Assembly (NCBI GenBank): GCA_958454405.1
Contig: CAUEBO010000098.1
Coordinates: 1 to 6,829 of the forward strand
From: an uncultured Eggerthellaceae bacterium
GTDB lineage: Bacteria > Actinomycetota > Coriobacteriia > Coriobacteriales > Eggerthellaceae
Length of the DNA: 6,829 bases
Reading direction: 5' to 3'
Positions 1-6,486 of the stretch are shown here, piece after piece. The position numbers and the translations under genes were made by a program. Position 1 is the stretch's first letter. The number at the start of each line of letters is the position of its first letter. Under the pieces are notes generated by a model, which made no database searches, was not told the origin of the DNA, and saw only the letters and a program-made list of their open reading frames with translations.

Positions 1-1641
1 ACCGCCGCCGCCGCGCTGCACATCGCCATCGAGATGGAGAAGGAGGGCCTCATCTCCAAGGAGGAGGCCGTCATGCGCGTCGATCCCGAGCAGCTCGACC
101 AGCTGCTGCACCCGCAGTTCGATAAGAACGCGAAGTACGACGTGATCGCCAAGGGCCTGAACGCGAGCCCCGGCGCCGCCGTGGGCGAGGCCGTGTTCTC
201 GGCCGCCGACGCCGTGGCCGTGGCCGAGGCTGGCCGCAAGTGCGTGCTCGTGCGCTGGGAGACGAACCCCGACGACCTGGCCGGCATGATCGCCGCCGAG
301 GGCATCCTGACCTCGCACGGCGGCAAGACCTCGCACGCGGCCGTCATCGCGCGCGGCATGGGCGCCCCCTGCGTCTGCGGTGTGGAGGCCCTGAAGATCG
401 ACGCCGAGCAGAAGCAGGCGAGCGTCTCCGGCACCGACGTCGTCATCAAAGAGGGCGACATGGTCTCCATCGACGGCACGACGGGCTCCGTGGTGCTGGG
501 CGCGGTGGAGCTGGTGCTTCCCGAGCTCACGGGCGATTTGGACACCATCCTCGAGTGGGCCGACGAGTTCCGCACGCTCGGCGTGCGCGCCAACGCCGAC
601 AACCCCGACGACGCCCAGCTGTCCCGCAGCTTCGGCGCCGAGGGCATCGGGCTCTGCCGCACCGAGCACATGTTCCTGGGCGACCGCAAGCAGATCATCC
701 AGACGTTCATCCTGAACGAGGACCCCGCGGTGCGCGAAAAGGCCGTCGACGAGCTCTTGGCCGCACAGACGGGCGATTTCCTGGGCATGTTCAAGGCCAT
801 GGACGGCTTGCCGGTCATCGTGCGCCTGCTCGATCCGCCGCTGCACGAGTTTTTGGAGAGCCCCCGCGCGCTTGACGTGGAGATAGCGAAGCTGGAGGCC
901 GCGGGCGGCGACAAGGCGACCATCGCCGAGAAGCGCAAGCTCATGGAGCAGATCGACGGCTTCGCCGAGGCGAACCCGATGCTGGGCCTGCGCGGCTGCC
1001 GCCTGGGCATCGTGTACCCCATCCTTCCCATCATGCAGGTGCGCGCCATCGCCACCGCCGCTGCCGAGCTCAAGAAGCAGGGCCTCGATCCGCGGCCCGA
1101 GGTCATGATCCCGCTCGTGTCGGTGGTGGCCGAGCTGGAGAAGCTGCGCGCCGTGGCCATGGAGACCATCGCCGAAGTGGCCGCCGAGCAGGGCGTTGAG
1201 CTGGACATCCCCGTGGGCACGATGATCGAGCTGCCGCGCGCGGCCGTCACCGCCGACGAGATTGCCTCCCAAGCCGACTTCTTCAGCTTCGGCACGAACG
1301 ACCTCACTCAGACGACGTTCGGCTTCAGCCGCGACGACGTGGAGGCCGAGTTCGTCCCGCAGTACCTCGAGCAGCGCCTGCTGCCGTTCAACCCCTTCGC
1401 CACCATCGATCCGGGCGTGGCCAAGCTCGTGAAGATGGGCGTGGAGCTGGGGCATGAGGGCAATCCCGACCTCGTGTGCGGCGTGTGCGGCGAGCACGGC
1501 GGCGACCCCGATTCCGTGAAGACGTTCCATGCGATCGGGCTCGACTACGTCAGCTGCTCCCCGTACCGCGTCCCGCTGGCGCGCCTTGCTGCCGGCCAGG
1601 CCGCCCTTGCGGAGAAGATGGACGGCGCCCGCGACAAGTAG
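1..1641 (+). CDS. ppdK: Pyruvate, phosphate dikinase, C-terminal part (5'-truncated)
   Basis: PPDK interconverts pyruvate + ATP + Pi and PEP + AMP + PPi in the cytoplasm; in anaerobes it often serves glycolysis or gluconeogenesis. The frame is open from base 1 with no start in view, so the gene begins to the left. The 546 residues seen compare with about 880-900 in the family, so the N-terminal ATP-grasp part is missing. Numbering from the window start, the first ~45 residues end the linker (VDPEQLDQLLHPQFD). The swivelling phosphohistidine domain follows, with GGKTSHAAVIARGMG; the catalytic His codon is at 334-336. The PEP/pyruvate-binding TIM barrel shows GIGLCRTEHMF, RLLDPPLHEFL, NPMLGLRGCRLGI, GTMIELPRAA and FFSFGTNDLTQTTFGFSRDD. 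CGEHGG carries the catalytic Cys (1486-1488). All expected active-site motifs in the visible part are intact. A terminator follows the stop by 27 bases, so ppdK ends its transcription unit. Confidence 0.97.
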   Translation, partial: TAAAALHIAIEMEKEGLISKEEAVMRVDPEQLDQLLHPQFDKNAKYDVIAKGLNASPGAAVGEAVFSAADAVAVAEAGRKCVLVRWETNPDDLAGMIAAEGILTSHGGKTSHAAVIARGMGAPCVCGVEALKIDAEQKQASVSGTDVVIKEGDMVSIDGTTGSVVLGAVELVLPELTGDLDTILEWADEFRTLGVRANADNPDDAQLSRSFGAEGIGLCRTEHMFLGDRKQIIQTFILNEDPAVREKAVDELLAAQTGDFLGMFKAMDGLPVIVRLLDPPLHEFLESPRALDVEIAKLEAAGGDKATIAEKRKLMEQIDGFAEANPMLGLRGCRLGIVYPILPIMQVRAIATAAAELKKQGLDPRPEVMIPLVSVVAELEKLRAVAMETIAEVAAEQGVELDIPVGTMIELPRAAVTADEIASQADFFSFGTNDLTQTTFGFSRDDVEAEFVPQYLEQRLLPFNPFATIDPGVAKLVKMGVELGHEGNPDLVCGVCGEHGGDPDSVKTFHAIGLDYVSCSPYRVPLARLAAGQAALAEKMDGARDK

Positions 1642-1668
1642 GCCTTTCAAGAGAACCGCATGCATGGC

Positions 1669-1699
1669 GAAGCGCCCCGCTTGAGCGGGGCGCTTCTTT
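1669..1699 (+). terminator. Rho-independent terminator of ppdK
   Basis: A perfect 12-bp GC-rich stem, GAAGCGCCCCGC (1669-1680) with GCGGGGCGCTTC (1685-1696), closes a TTGA tetraloop and is followed by a short T tract (TTT, 1697-1699). It starts 27 bases after the ppdK stop. The T run is short, but the stem is very stable, which fits a GC-rich genome. Confidence 0.85.
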
Positions 1700-1826
1700 C
1701 GCCATCGTCGGGCCCTTCCGCTGCGAAGCGGAATCCTGCCCCGCTTCCAACGGCCTCGCCCCAGGCCGGCACCGCCATGAGCCCCTTCTTCTTGAAAGCC
1801 GCCGGGATCGACTCGACGGAGGCGCT
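1700..1826. other. Intergenic DNA with small alternative hairpins
   Basis: There is no credible gene here. Two mutually exclusive hairpins share the same GCGG bases: TTCCGC (1716-1721) with GCGGAA (1728-1733), or GAAGCGG (1725-1731) with CCGCTTC (1741-1747). A separate 6-bp stem, CGGCCT (1751-1756) with AGGCCG (1763-1768), follows. None has a T tract, so they are not obvious terminators. They resemble in style the palindromic cluster after dgt. Their function is unknown. Confidence 0.4.
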
Positions 1827-1855
1827 TTGCCCTGCGCTCCGGGGCGCGCTAGAAT
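1827..1855 (+). promoter_or_regulatory. Sigma-70-type promoter for mtnA
   Basis: TTGCCC (-35, 1827-1832) and TAGAAT (-10, 1850-1855) are separated by an ideal 17 bases. The predicted transcription start is near 1862, which gives a leader of about 18 nt before the start at 1880. That is too short for a SAM-type riboswitch. Confidence 0.7.
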
Positions 1856-1879
1856 GCCTTTGACGAAGAAAGGATGCCC

Positions 1880-2998
<1,119 letters not shown>

Positions 2999-3003
2999 GC
3001 CGC

Positions 3004-3031
3004 TTCGACAGCCAAGGCCTTCTGCTACAAT
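3004..3031 (+). promoter_or_regulatory. Promoter for dgt (extended -10)
   Basis: The -10 TACAAT (3026-3031) is preceded by TGC, making an extended -10 (TGCTACAAT). A weak -35, TTCGAC (3004-3009), lies 16 bases upstream. The predicted start is near 3038, giving a ~62-nt leader for dgt. It lies just after the mtnA stop, with no convincing terminator between them, so some read-through from mtnA is possible. Confidence 0.55.
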
Positions 3032-3099
3032 GTCGGTATGGACGCGACGGCAGGCACCGCTTCGGCGTCGCGGCCGCTTCCTCGTCGTAAGGAGGGCCC

Positions 3100-4143
3100 A
3101 TGCAGATCGTCCACCGCGAAGACCAAGAGCAGCGCGAACACGAGGCGCTCGCTTCCGACGCCTCGTTCGCCGACGAGAGCGAAGGGCGCGCGCGCTCGGC
3201 CGAGCCCGACATCCTGCGCACCGACTACCAGCGCGACCGCGACAAGATACTCCATACGAAGTCGTTCAGGAGGCTGTCGCACAAGACTCAGGTGTTCCTG
3301 GCGGCTGAAGGCGACCATTTCCGCACGCGGCTCACGCACACCCTCGAAGTGGCGCAGATCGCGCGCACCATCGCCCGCGCGCTCGCGTTGAACGAGGACC
3401 TGACGGAGGCCATCTCGCTCGGCCACGATCTCGGGCACACGCCGTTCGGCCACACCGGCGAGGAGGCGCTGGCCAGCTGCCTGGCCCGGCACAAGGGCAT
3501 CGATCCCTCCTCGCGCGAGGCTGCGGGGCTGTACCGCCACAACGAGCAGAGCCTGCGCGTGGTGGAGCGCATCGAGAACGGCGGCAAAGGCCTCAATCTC
3601 ACGGCGGAGGTGCGCGACGGCATCGTCTGCCACACCGGCGATCTTCGGGCCGAGACGCTGGAAGGCCGCATCGTGGCCACGGCCGACCGCATCGCCTACG
3701 TGAACCACGACATCGACGACGCCATCCGCGCGGGCATCCTCTCCGAGGACGACCTGCCCGATTCCACGCACGCGGTGCTCGGCCCCGACCACTCCTCGCG
3801 CATCCAGACGCTCGTGCTCGACATGGTGGAAACCTCCGCGGCCTCCGACGACATCCTCATGAGCGAGCACGTATGGGACGCCATGATGGAGCTGCGCGCC
3901 TTCCTGTTCGAGCGCGTGTACACTTCCGACGTGGTGATGGCTGAAGTGGCGAAGGCGACGCACTTGGTCGGCGACCTGTTCGATTACTACGTCGAGCATC
4001 CGGGCGAGGTTCCGCAGGAGTACCACCTCATCTCCGGAGGAGACGACCTGCGCGCCGTGGCCGACTACATCGCGGGCATGACCGACCGTTACGCCAAAAA
4101 CCTCTACCAGCAGCTTTTCGTGCCGCATTCGCTGCACTATTAG
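3100..4143 (+). CDS. dgt: dGTPase-like HD-domain deoxynucleoside triphosphate triphosphohydrolase
   Basis: Members of this family cleave dNTPs to the deoxynucleoside plus inorganic triphosphate, trimming dNTP pools. In the 347-aa product the N-terminal ~35 residues are acidic and variable. The conserved core follows: DYQRDRDKILHTKSFRRLSHKTQVF (42-66), then HD-domain metal ligands His80 (RTRLTH), His109-Asp110 (GHDLGHTPFGH) and Asp196 (ATADRIAYVNHDIDD). His113 and His118 are further conserved histidines. YRHNEQSLRVVE (145-156) is another hallmark of the family. The length fits the shorter bacterial type rather than E. coli Dgt (about 505 aa). The start is set by a strong AAGGAGG (3089-3095), 4 bases before the ATG. 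It has its own promoter and no co-oriented neighbour within 390 bases, so it looks monocistronic. Exact dNTP preference cannot be read from sequence; the name is a family assignment. Confidence 0.93.
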   Translation: MQIVHREDQEQREHEALASDASFADESEGRARSAEPDILRTDYQRDRDKILHTKSFRRLSHKTQVFLAAEGDHFRTRLTHTLEVAQIARTIARALALNEDLTEAISLGHDLGHTPFGHTGEEALASCLARHKGIDPSSREAAGLYRHNEQSLRVVERIENGGKGLNLTAEVRDGIVCHTGDLRAETLEGRIVATADRIAYVNHDIDDAIRAGILSEDDLPDSTHAVLGPDHSSRIQTLVLDMVETSAASDDILMSEHVWDAMMELRAFLFERVYTSDVVMAEVAKATHLVGDLFDYYVEHPGEVPQEYHLISGGDDLRAVADYIAGMTDRYAKNLYQQLFVPHSLHY

Positions 4144-4186
4144 GTTCCGCCGGCTTACGTTCCGCCGGCCTGACGGCCAGCGGAAC
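4144..4186 (+). repeat. Hairpin with duplicated left arm directly after dgt
   Basis: GTTCCGCCGGC occurs twice, at 4144-4154 and 4159-4169, 15 bases apart. The second copy forms a 12-bp stem with one mismatch: bases 4159-4170 pair with 4175-4186 around a TGAC loop. The first copy could compete for the same right arm. It begins one base after the dgt stop codon and has no T tract, so it may act as an mRNA 3'-end stabiliser or a factor-dependent terminator rather than a classical intrinsic one. Role inferred. Confidence 0.6.
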
Positions 4187-4200
4187 CCGCCGACGCTGCG

Positions 4201-4300
4201 GCCCGCCCTCGCACCCGATCTCGCGGCGATGCCGGAGGCTCGCGTACCCGTTGTACGCTTCGCCCCCGCCATCCCCTCGATCTCGGGCACGAGGGCGGGC
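4201..4300. repeat. ~100-bp imperfect palindrome
   Basis: The outer arms are perfect for 11 bp: GCCCGCCCTCG (4201-4211) with CGAGGGCGGGC (4290-4300). After two mismatches a further 5 bp pair, CCCGA (4214-4218) with TCGGG (4283-4287). At the exact centre GCGTAC (4242-4247) pairs with GTACGC (4253-4258). The outer and inner dyads share a centre near 4250, so this is one nested structure. It could fold as a long imperfect hairpin in RNA or a cruciform in DNA. No transposase or terminal target duplication is seen. Its identity is unknown. Confidence 0.65.
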
Positions 4301-4314
4301 CTCGCTGACTCACT

Positions 4315-4487
4315 GCGCCAACCTGGACGGCAGTTTTCGCGCTTGCGCGCGAAGCGCGGGTCGCTTCGCTCCCGCGCGGCCAACCTGCGGGCCCATCATG
4401 CGGCCTCCGGCCGCATGGCAAGCATCGCTTCGCTCGCGTGCCGCGCCAACCTGCGCGGGTGTTTTCGCGCTTGCGCGCGAAACGGCG
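4315..4487. repeat. Palindromic repeat cluster with duplicated 20-nt hairpin module
   Basis: The module TTTTCGCGCTTGCGCGCGAA occurs identically at 4334-4353 and 4462-4481, each preceded by G, 128 bases apart. Each copy is itself a hairpin (TTCGCGC, TTGC loop, GCGCGAA). GCCAACCTG occurs three times, at 4317-4325, 4379-4387 and 4445-4453. Between the modules lie GCGCGGG (4354-4360) with CCCGCGC (4371-4377); CATGCGGCC (4397-4405) with GGCCGCATG (4409-4417), 9 bp on a 3-base loop; and GGCAAGC (4417-4423) with GCGTGCC (4436-4442), one mismatch. The layout resembles REP/BIME-type extragenic palindromes. The function is not known, and no coding sequence is supported here. Confidence 0.7.
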
Positions 4488-4503
4488 CGCGTTCCATTCG
4501 ACG

Positions 4504-4531
4504 TTGCGCATGTGCACGAAACTTGTATAAT
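4504..4531 (+). promoter_or_regulatory. Promoter for azlCD, close to the start codon
   Basis: TTGCGC (4504-4509) and a consensus TATAAT (4526-4531) are 16 bases apart. The predicted transcription start is near 4538, only about 3 bases before the ATG at 4541. This implies a leaderless or near-leaderless message and argues against any upstream start. Confidence 0.7.
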
Positions 4532-4540
4532 CGGATGGCT

Positions 4541-5227
4541 ATGCTTTCCGGGGACCGTATACGACAATCGTTTTCCGCCGCGCTGCCCATCATGCTGGGC
4601 TACGTGGCCATCGGCGTGCCCTGCGGCATCCTCAGCGCTTCCATCGGGCTGGACGCGCTGCAGGTGTTTCTTTTGTCCATGCTGTTCTATTCAGGGGCGG
4701 GGCAGTTCATGATCCCGAACATGTGGCTGGCCGGCTCGCCGGTCGCCTCCATCGTCGCCAGCGTCTCGCTCGTGAACACCCGCCAGATGCTGTACGCCGC
4801 TTCGTTCGCGCCGCGGTGCGAAGGCGCAAGGAAGCGCCTGGCGTTTTTGTTCGCGGCCACGGTGACCGATGAGAGCTACGGGGTGAACACCGCGCGGTTC
4901 GAAGAGGGCGGCTGGTCGGTGGGACGGGCGACGGCGGTGAACCTCATGTCCCAGGGATCGTGGGCGCTCTCCAACGTCGTGGGGGTGCTCGTGGGCAATG
5001 CGGTGGGGGTGCCGCTGGCCATCGCCTCCTTCGCCATGACGTCCATCTTCATATGCCTGCTCGTCACGCAGAAGGCCACCGCCGCCAACGCCATTGCGGC
5101 CGCATGCGCCGTGCTCGGCGTGTTCACCTGCAAGACCGTGGGGCTTTCCGGTCCCGCCATCCTCATCGGCGCGCTCGTGGGCGTCATGGGCGCGCTGCTG
5201 TTCTCCTGGGCGAAGGAGCGCGGCTGA
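4541..5227 (+). CDS. azlC: AzlC family branched-chain amino acid export permease
   Basis: AzlC is the large membrane subunit of the AzlCD exporter for branched-chain amino acids and analogues. The 228-aa product is strongly hydrophobic, with several membrane segments (roughly 12-35, 40-58, 64-78, 135-155, 158-176, 182-198 and 203-223). It carries family signatures: FYSGAGQFM (49-57), SLVNTRQMLYAASFAP (76-91) and TDESYG (109-114). The frame stays open upstream to 4229, but that stretch encodes an Arg-rich run through the palindromic repeats and lies before the promoter, so it is not part of the protein. ATG 4541 is chosen from the promoter position. ATG 4535, two residues earlier, is possible only if transcription starts further upstream. 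Neither has a Shine-Dalgarno sequence. The stop overlaps the azlD start, showing one operon. The actual substrate is inferred from the family. Confidence 0.92.
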   Translation: MLSGDRIRQSFSAALPIMLGYVAIGVPCGILSASIGLDALQVFLLSMLFYSGAGQFMIPNMWLAGSPVASIVASVSLVNTRQMLYAASFAPRCEGARKRLAFLFAATVTDESYGVNTARFEEGGWSVGRATAVNLMSQGSWALSNVVGVLVGNAVGVPLAIASFAMTSIFICLLVTQKATAANAIAAACAVLGVFTCKTVGLSGPAILIGALVGVMGALLFSWAKERG

Positions 5228-5229
5228 TG
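5213..5229 (+). promoter_or_regulatory. azlD ribosome-binding site and TGATG stop/start overlap
   Basis: AAGGAG (5213-5218) lies inside the end of azlC, 8 bases before the azlD ATG (5227-5229). The azlC TGA (5225-5227) shares its final A with that ATG. This fits translational coupling and fixes the azlD start. Confidence 0.85.
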
Positions 5230-5559
5230 GAGTCCCTGGGGTGGGGCGATTTCCTGATTGTGTTCTCGTGCTGCGCGCTCACGATGCTCGCGTGCCGGGT
5301 GCTGCCGCTGTTCGCGCTCAAGGGCAAGGAGCTTCCCGAGAACGTGGAGCGCGCCCTCGGGTTCATCCCTCCCGCCGCGTTCGCCGCGCTCGTGGCCAAC
5401 GACCTGCTGACGCCTGGCATGTTCGACGCCGGCCTGTGGCCTGCCGCGGCGCCGCTCGCCGCTGCGGCGGTCGTGGCGGCCGTGGCATGGAAGACGAAGT
5501 CCCTTCTATGGTGCGCGCTTTCCGGGGTGGCGGCCTATGCGCTGCTCATGATGGTGTGA
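5227..5559 (+). CDS. azlD: AzlD family branched-chain amino acid export subunit
   Basis: AzlD is the small membrane partner of AzlC. The 110-aa product has the usual size for the family and three to four hydrophobic segments (about 8-30, 47-60, 71-88 and 92-110). It carries the family-like ACRVLPLFAL (22-31), whose Arg24 lies in the first membrane segment, and ALGFIPPAAFAALVAND (43-59). The basic WKTKS (88-92) leads into the last segment, which is followed by only a couple of residues. Together with AzlC it should export branched-chain amino acids from the cytoplasm; this is known for the family, not shown here. The reading frame is open further upstream inside azlC, but the RBS at 5213 and the overlap with the azlC stop support the ATG at 5227. 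Confidence 0.92.
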   Translation: MESLGWGDFLIVFSCCALTMLACRVLPLFALKGKELPENVERALGFIPPAAFAALVANDLLTPGMFDAGLWPAAAPLAAAAVVAAVAWKTKSLLWCALSGVAAYALLMMV

Positions 5560-5564
5560 GGCGT

Positions 5565-5587
5565 AAAACGGCCGACGATCGTTTTTT
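5565..5587 (+). terminator. Possible weak terminator after azlD
   Basis: AAAACG (5565-5570) can pair with CGTTTT (5580-5585) across a 9-base loop, ending in a six-T run (5582-5587). It begins 6 bases after the azlD stop. The stem is short and AT-rich at its base, so efficiency is doubtful; the T run and position are the main support. Read-through into tetR cannot be excluded. Confidence 0.35.
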
Positions 5588-5636
5588 CCTATCGGCGCCC
5601 GGGGCCCGCGGGCTCGATTTAGCCTTGTCCGTGCGC

Positions 5637-5653
5637 TATACTAAAGACGTCTT
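5637..5653 (+). promoter_or_regulatory. tetR promoter -10 with palindromic operator candidate
   Basis: TATACT (5637-5642) is a good -10 element; no convincing -35 lies 16-18 bases upstream (TCGATT at 5614-5619 at best). The perfect 10-bp palindrome AAGACGTCTT (5644-5653) begins two bases after it and covers the predicted transcription start near 5649. Palindromes at this place are typical of TetR autoregulatory operators. The weak -35 suggests a low-activity or activated promoter. The operator role is inferred. Confidence 0.45.
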
Positions 5654-5666
5654 CAACGGGCTCCAG

Positions 5667-5732
5667 GCGGCGCCCCCGTTTCCATCGCTGCATCGGAGCG
5701 CCGCAAAGGTTCGACTCCTGCAACAGGAGGTC
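5667..5732 (+). promoter_or_regulatory. Structured 5' leader of tetR with SD-sequestering hairpin
   Basis: Two stems lie in the predicted leader. GCGGCGC (5667-5673) pairs with GCGCCGC (5698-5704), a 7-bp GC stem. CTCCTG (5715-5720) pairs with CAGGAG (5724-5729) across a CAA loop and can extend two pairs past a bulged G5730. The second stem contains most of the AGGAGG Shine-Dalgarno sequence (5725-5730) of the mini-ORF at 5736. It matches no riboswitch class that I recognise. Confidence 0.5.
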
Positions 5733-5735
5733 TCC

Positions 5736-5759
5736 ATGGCTTGCCGGGATGCGGCTTGA
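5736..5759 (+). CDS. Possible 7-codon leader ORF upstream of tetR
   Basis: The ATG at 5736 follows AGGAGG (5725-5730) by 5 bases, the strongest ribosome-binding site in this leader. It opens a reading frame encoding only MACRDAA before TGA (5757-5759). The tetR start at 5779 lies 19 bases beyond the stop, with its own RBS. It could be a leader peptide or a ribosome-loading site that couples to tetR, or a chance ATG. There is no run of one amino acid, so classical attenuation is not suggested. The main support is the RBS and its apparent masking by the hairpin. Confidence 0.3.
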   Translation: MACRDAA

Positions 5760-5778
5760 TGCGTGCGGAGGGACTGCG

Positions 5779-6408
5779 ATGCCGGATACGATGCACCTCA
5801 AACAAGAGATTCCTTGGACGCGGGCCGCAGGGATGCGCGGCTTGCATCCCGCGAAGCCCAGCGCGGCCGATCGCCAGAAGCGGCGCATCGCCCAGGCGTT
5901 CGAAGAGGTGCTCGAGGCGCAGTCGTTCGAGAAGATCACGGTGATCGAGATCGCCCGGAAATGCGGCATATCCCGCCAGACGTTCTACAACCACTTCCTT
6001 GACAAGTACGACTTGGTCAATTGGATGTACCGCCAGCTCGTCGTCGGCACCACGGGCCGCATCGGCATCGACATGACCTGGGAGCGGGCCGTTCGCACCA
6101 AGCTGGAGATCATGCGGTCGAAAGACTGGTTCTTCGCCAAGGTGTACCAGGTCAGCGATCGCGACAGCCTGCTCGAGCACGAGCCCAAGCTGGTGTTCAA
6201 CTACTACGAGTCCAATCTGAAGCGGTTGACCGGCAAAGTGCTCAACGAGCAGGAGCGCTATGCGCTCATGCTCTACTGCCACGGAGCGGTCCGCATGACG
6301 GCAGAATGGATCAAGGCCGCTTCCAGCACCCCGGTCGACGTCATCGTGGAGGCCGACATGTCGGCGCTGCCCTCGTTCGCCCAGCGGACGTTTTTCGGGG
6401 GGAAGTAA
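5779..6408 (+). CDS. TetR/AcrR family transcriptional regulator (DhaS-like type)
   Basis: This is a cytoplasmic DNA-binding regulator that should bind a palindromic operator as a dimer. In the 209-aa product, residues 33-80 form the TetR DNA-binding domain: RRIAQAFEEVLEAQSFEKITVIEIARKCG leads into the recognition helix ISRQTFYNHF (64-73) and KYDLVNWMY. The C-terminal half (about 100-205) is the ligand/dimer domain. Its YNHFLDKYDLVNWMY stretch and a C-terminal helix with AEWIKAASSTPVDVIVE recall regulators of the DhaS-like TetR subgroup, which is a family resemblance and not a functional proof. The start at 5779 is preferred because GGAGGG (5767-5772) lies 6 bases upstream; the in-frame ATG at 5749 has no good RBS. 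The N-terminal ~30 residues before the helices are longer than usual. Effector and targets are unknown; the downstream gene and tetR itself are the nearest candidates, azlCD less so. Confidence 0.9.
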   Translation: MPDTMHLKQEIPWTRAAGMRGLHPAKPSAADRQKRRIAQAFEEVLEAQSFEKITVIEIARKCGISRQTFYNHFLDKYDLVNWMYRQLVVGTTGRIGIDMTWERAVRTKLEIMRSKDWFFAKVYQVSDRDSLLEHEPKLVFNYYESNLKRLTGKVLNEQERYALMLYCHGAVRMTAEWIKAASSTPVDVIVEADMSALPSFAQRTFFGGK

Positions 6409-6486
6409 GCGGGCGGCCCGGGTCGGGCCGGACGAAGAAGCTTGGTTTCGAGAGCGGGTCCCGACCGGCCCGCTTTTTGTTTTTTC
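6407..6486 (+). terminator. Rho-independent terminator of tetR
   Basis: AAGCGGGC (6407-6414) pairs with GCCCGCTT (6468-6475), and after a bulge GGTCGGG (6421-6427) pairs with CCCGACC (6460-6466). The T-rich tail TTTTTGTTTTTT (6474-6485) follows. The left arm starts at the last two bases of the tetR stop codon TAA. The loop is long (6428-6459) and may contain a small CGAA/TTCG stem. Confidence 0.8.

Noticed and set aside
240..875. Open frame inside ppdK encoding an Arg-rich protein
   Set aside because: An out-of-frame shadow of ppdK caused by GC-rich third positions; no motif or RBS.
1862..1879. SAM-type riboswitch before mtnA
   Set aside because: The promoter leaves only about 18 nt of leader, too short for any known SAM-binding RNA.
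3025..4383. Long reverse-strand open frame (452 codons) opposite dgt
   Set aside because: It is fully antisense to a gene with intact catalytic motifs, has no RBS, and its composition is what high-GC codon bias produces on the opposite strand.
4315..4487. CRISPR array
   Set aside because: The repeats are short, unevenly spaced and mixed with other hairpins; there is no regular repeat-spacer pattern and no cas gene.
4229..4540. In-frame N-terminal extension of AzlC by about 104 residues
   Set aside because: It is encoded by the palindromic repeats, is Arg-rich and unlike any AzlC N-terminus, and lies upstream of the likely promoter.
5604..5613. GCCCGCGGGC palindrome as an operator
   Set aside because: A GC-only palindrome is frequent by chance in this genome type, and it lies upstream of the likely promoter without other support.
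5749..5778. Upstream ATG as the tetR start (10 extra residues)
   Set aside because: There is no good RBS at a proper distance, while ATG 5779 has GGAGGG six bases upstream.
5653..6282. Reverse-strand open frame of 209 codons opposite tetR
   Set aside because: Antisense to a clear TetR DNA-binding domain; no supporting RBS or family motif.
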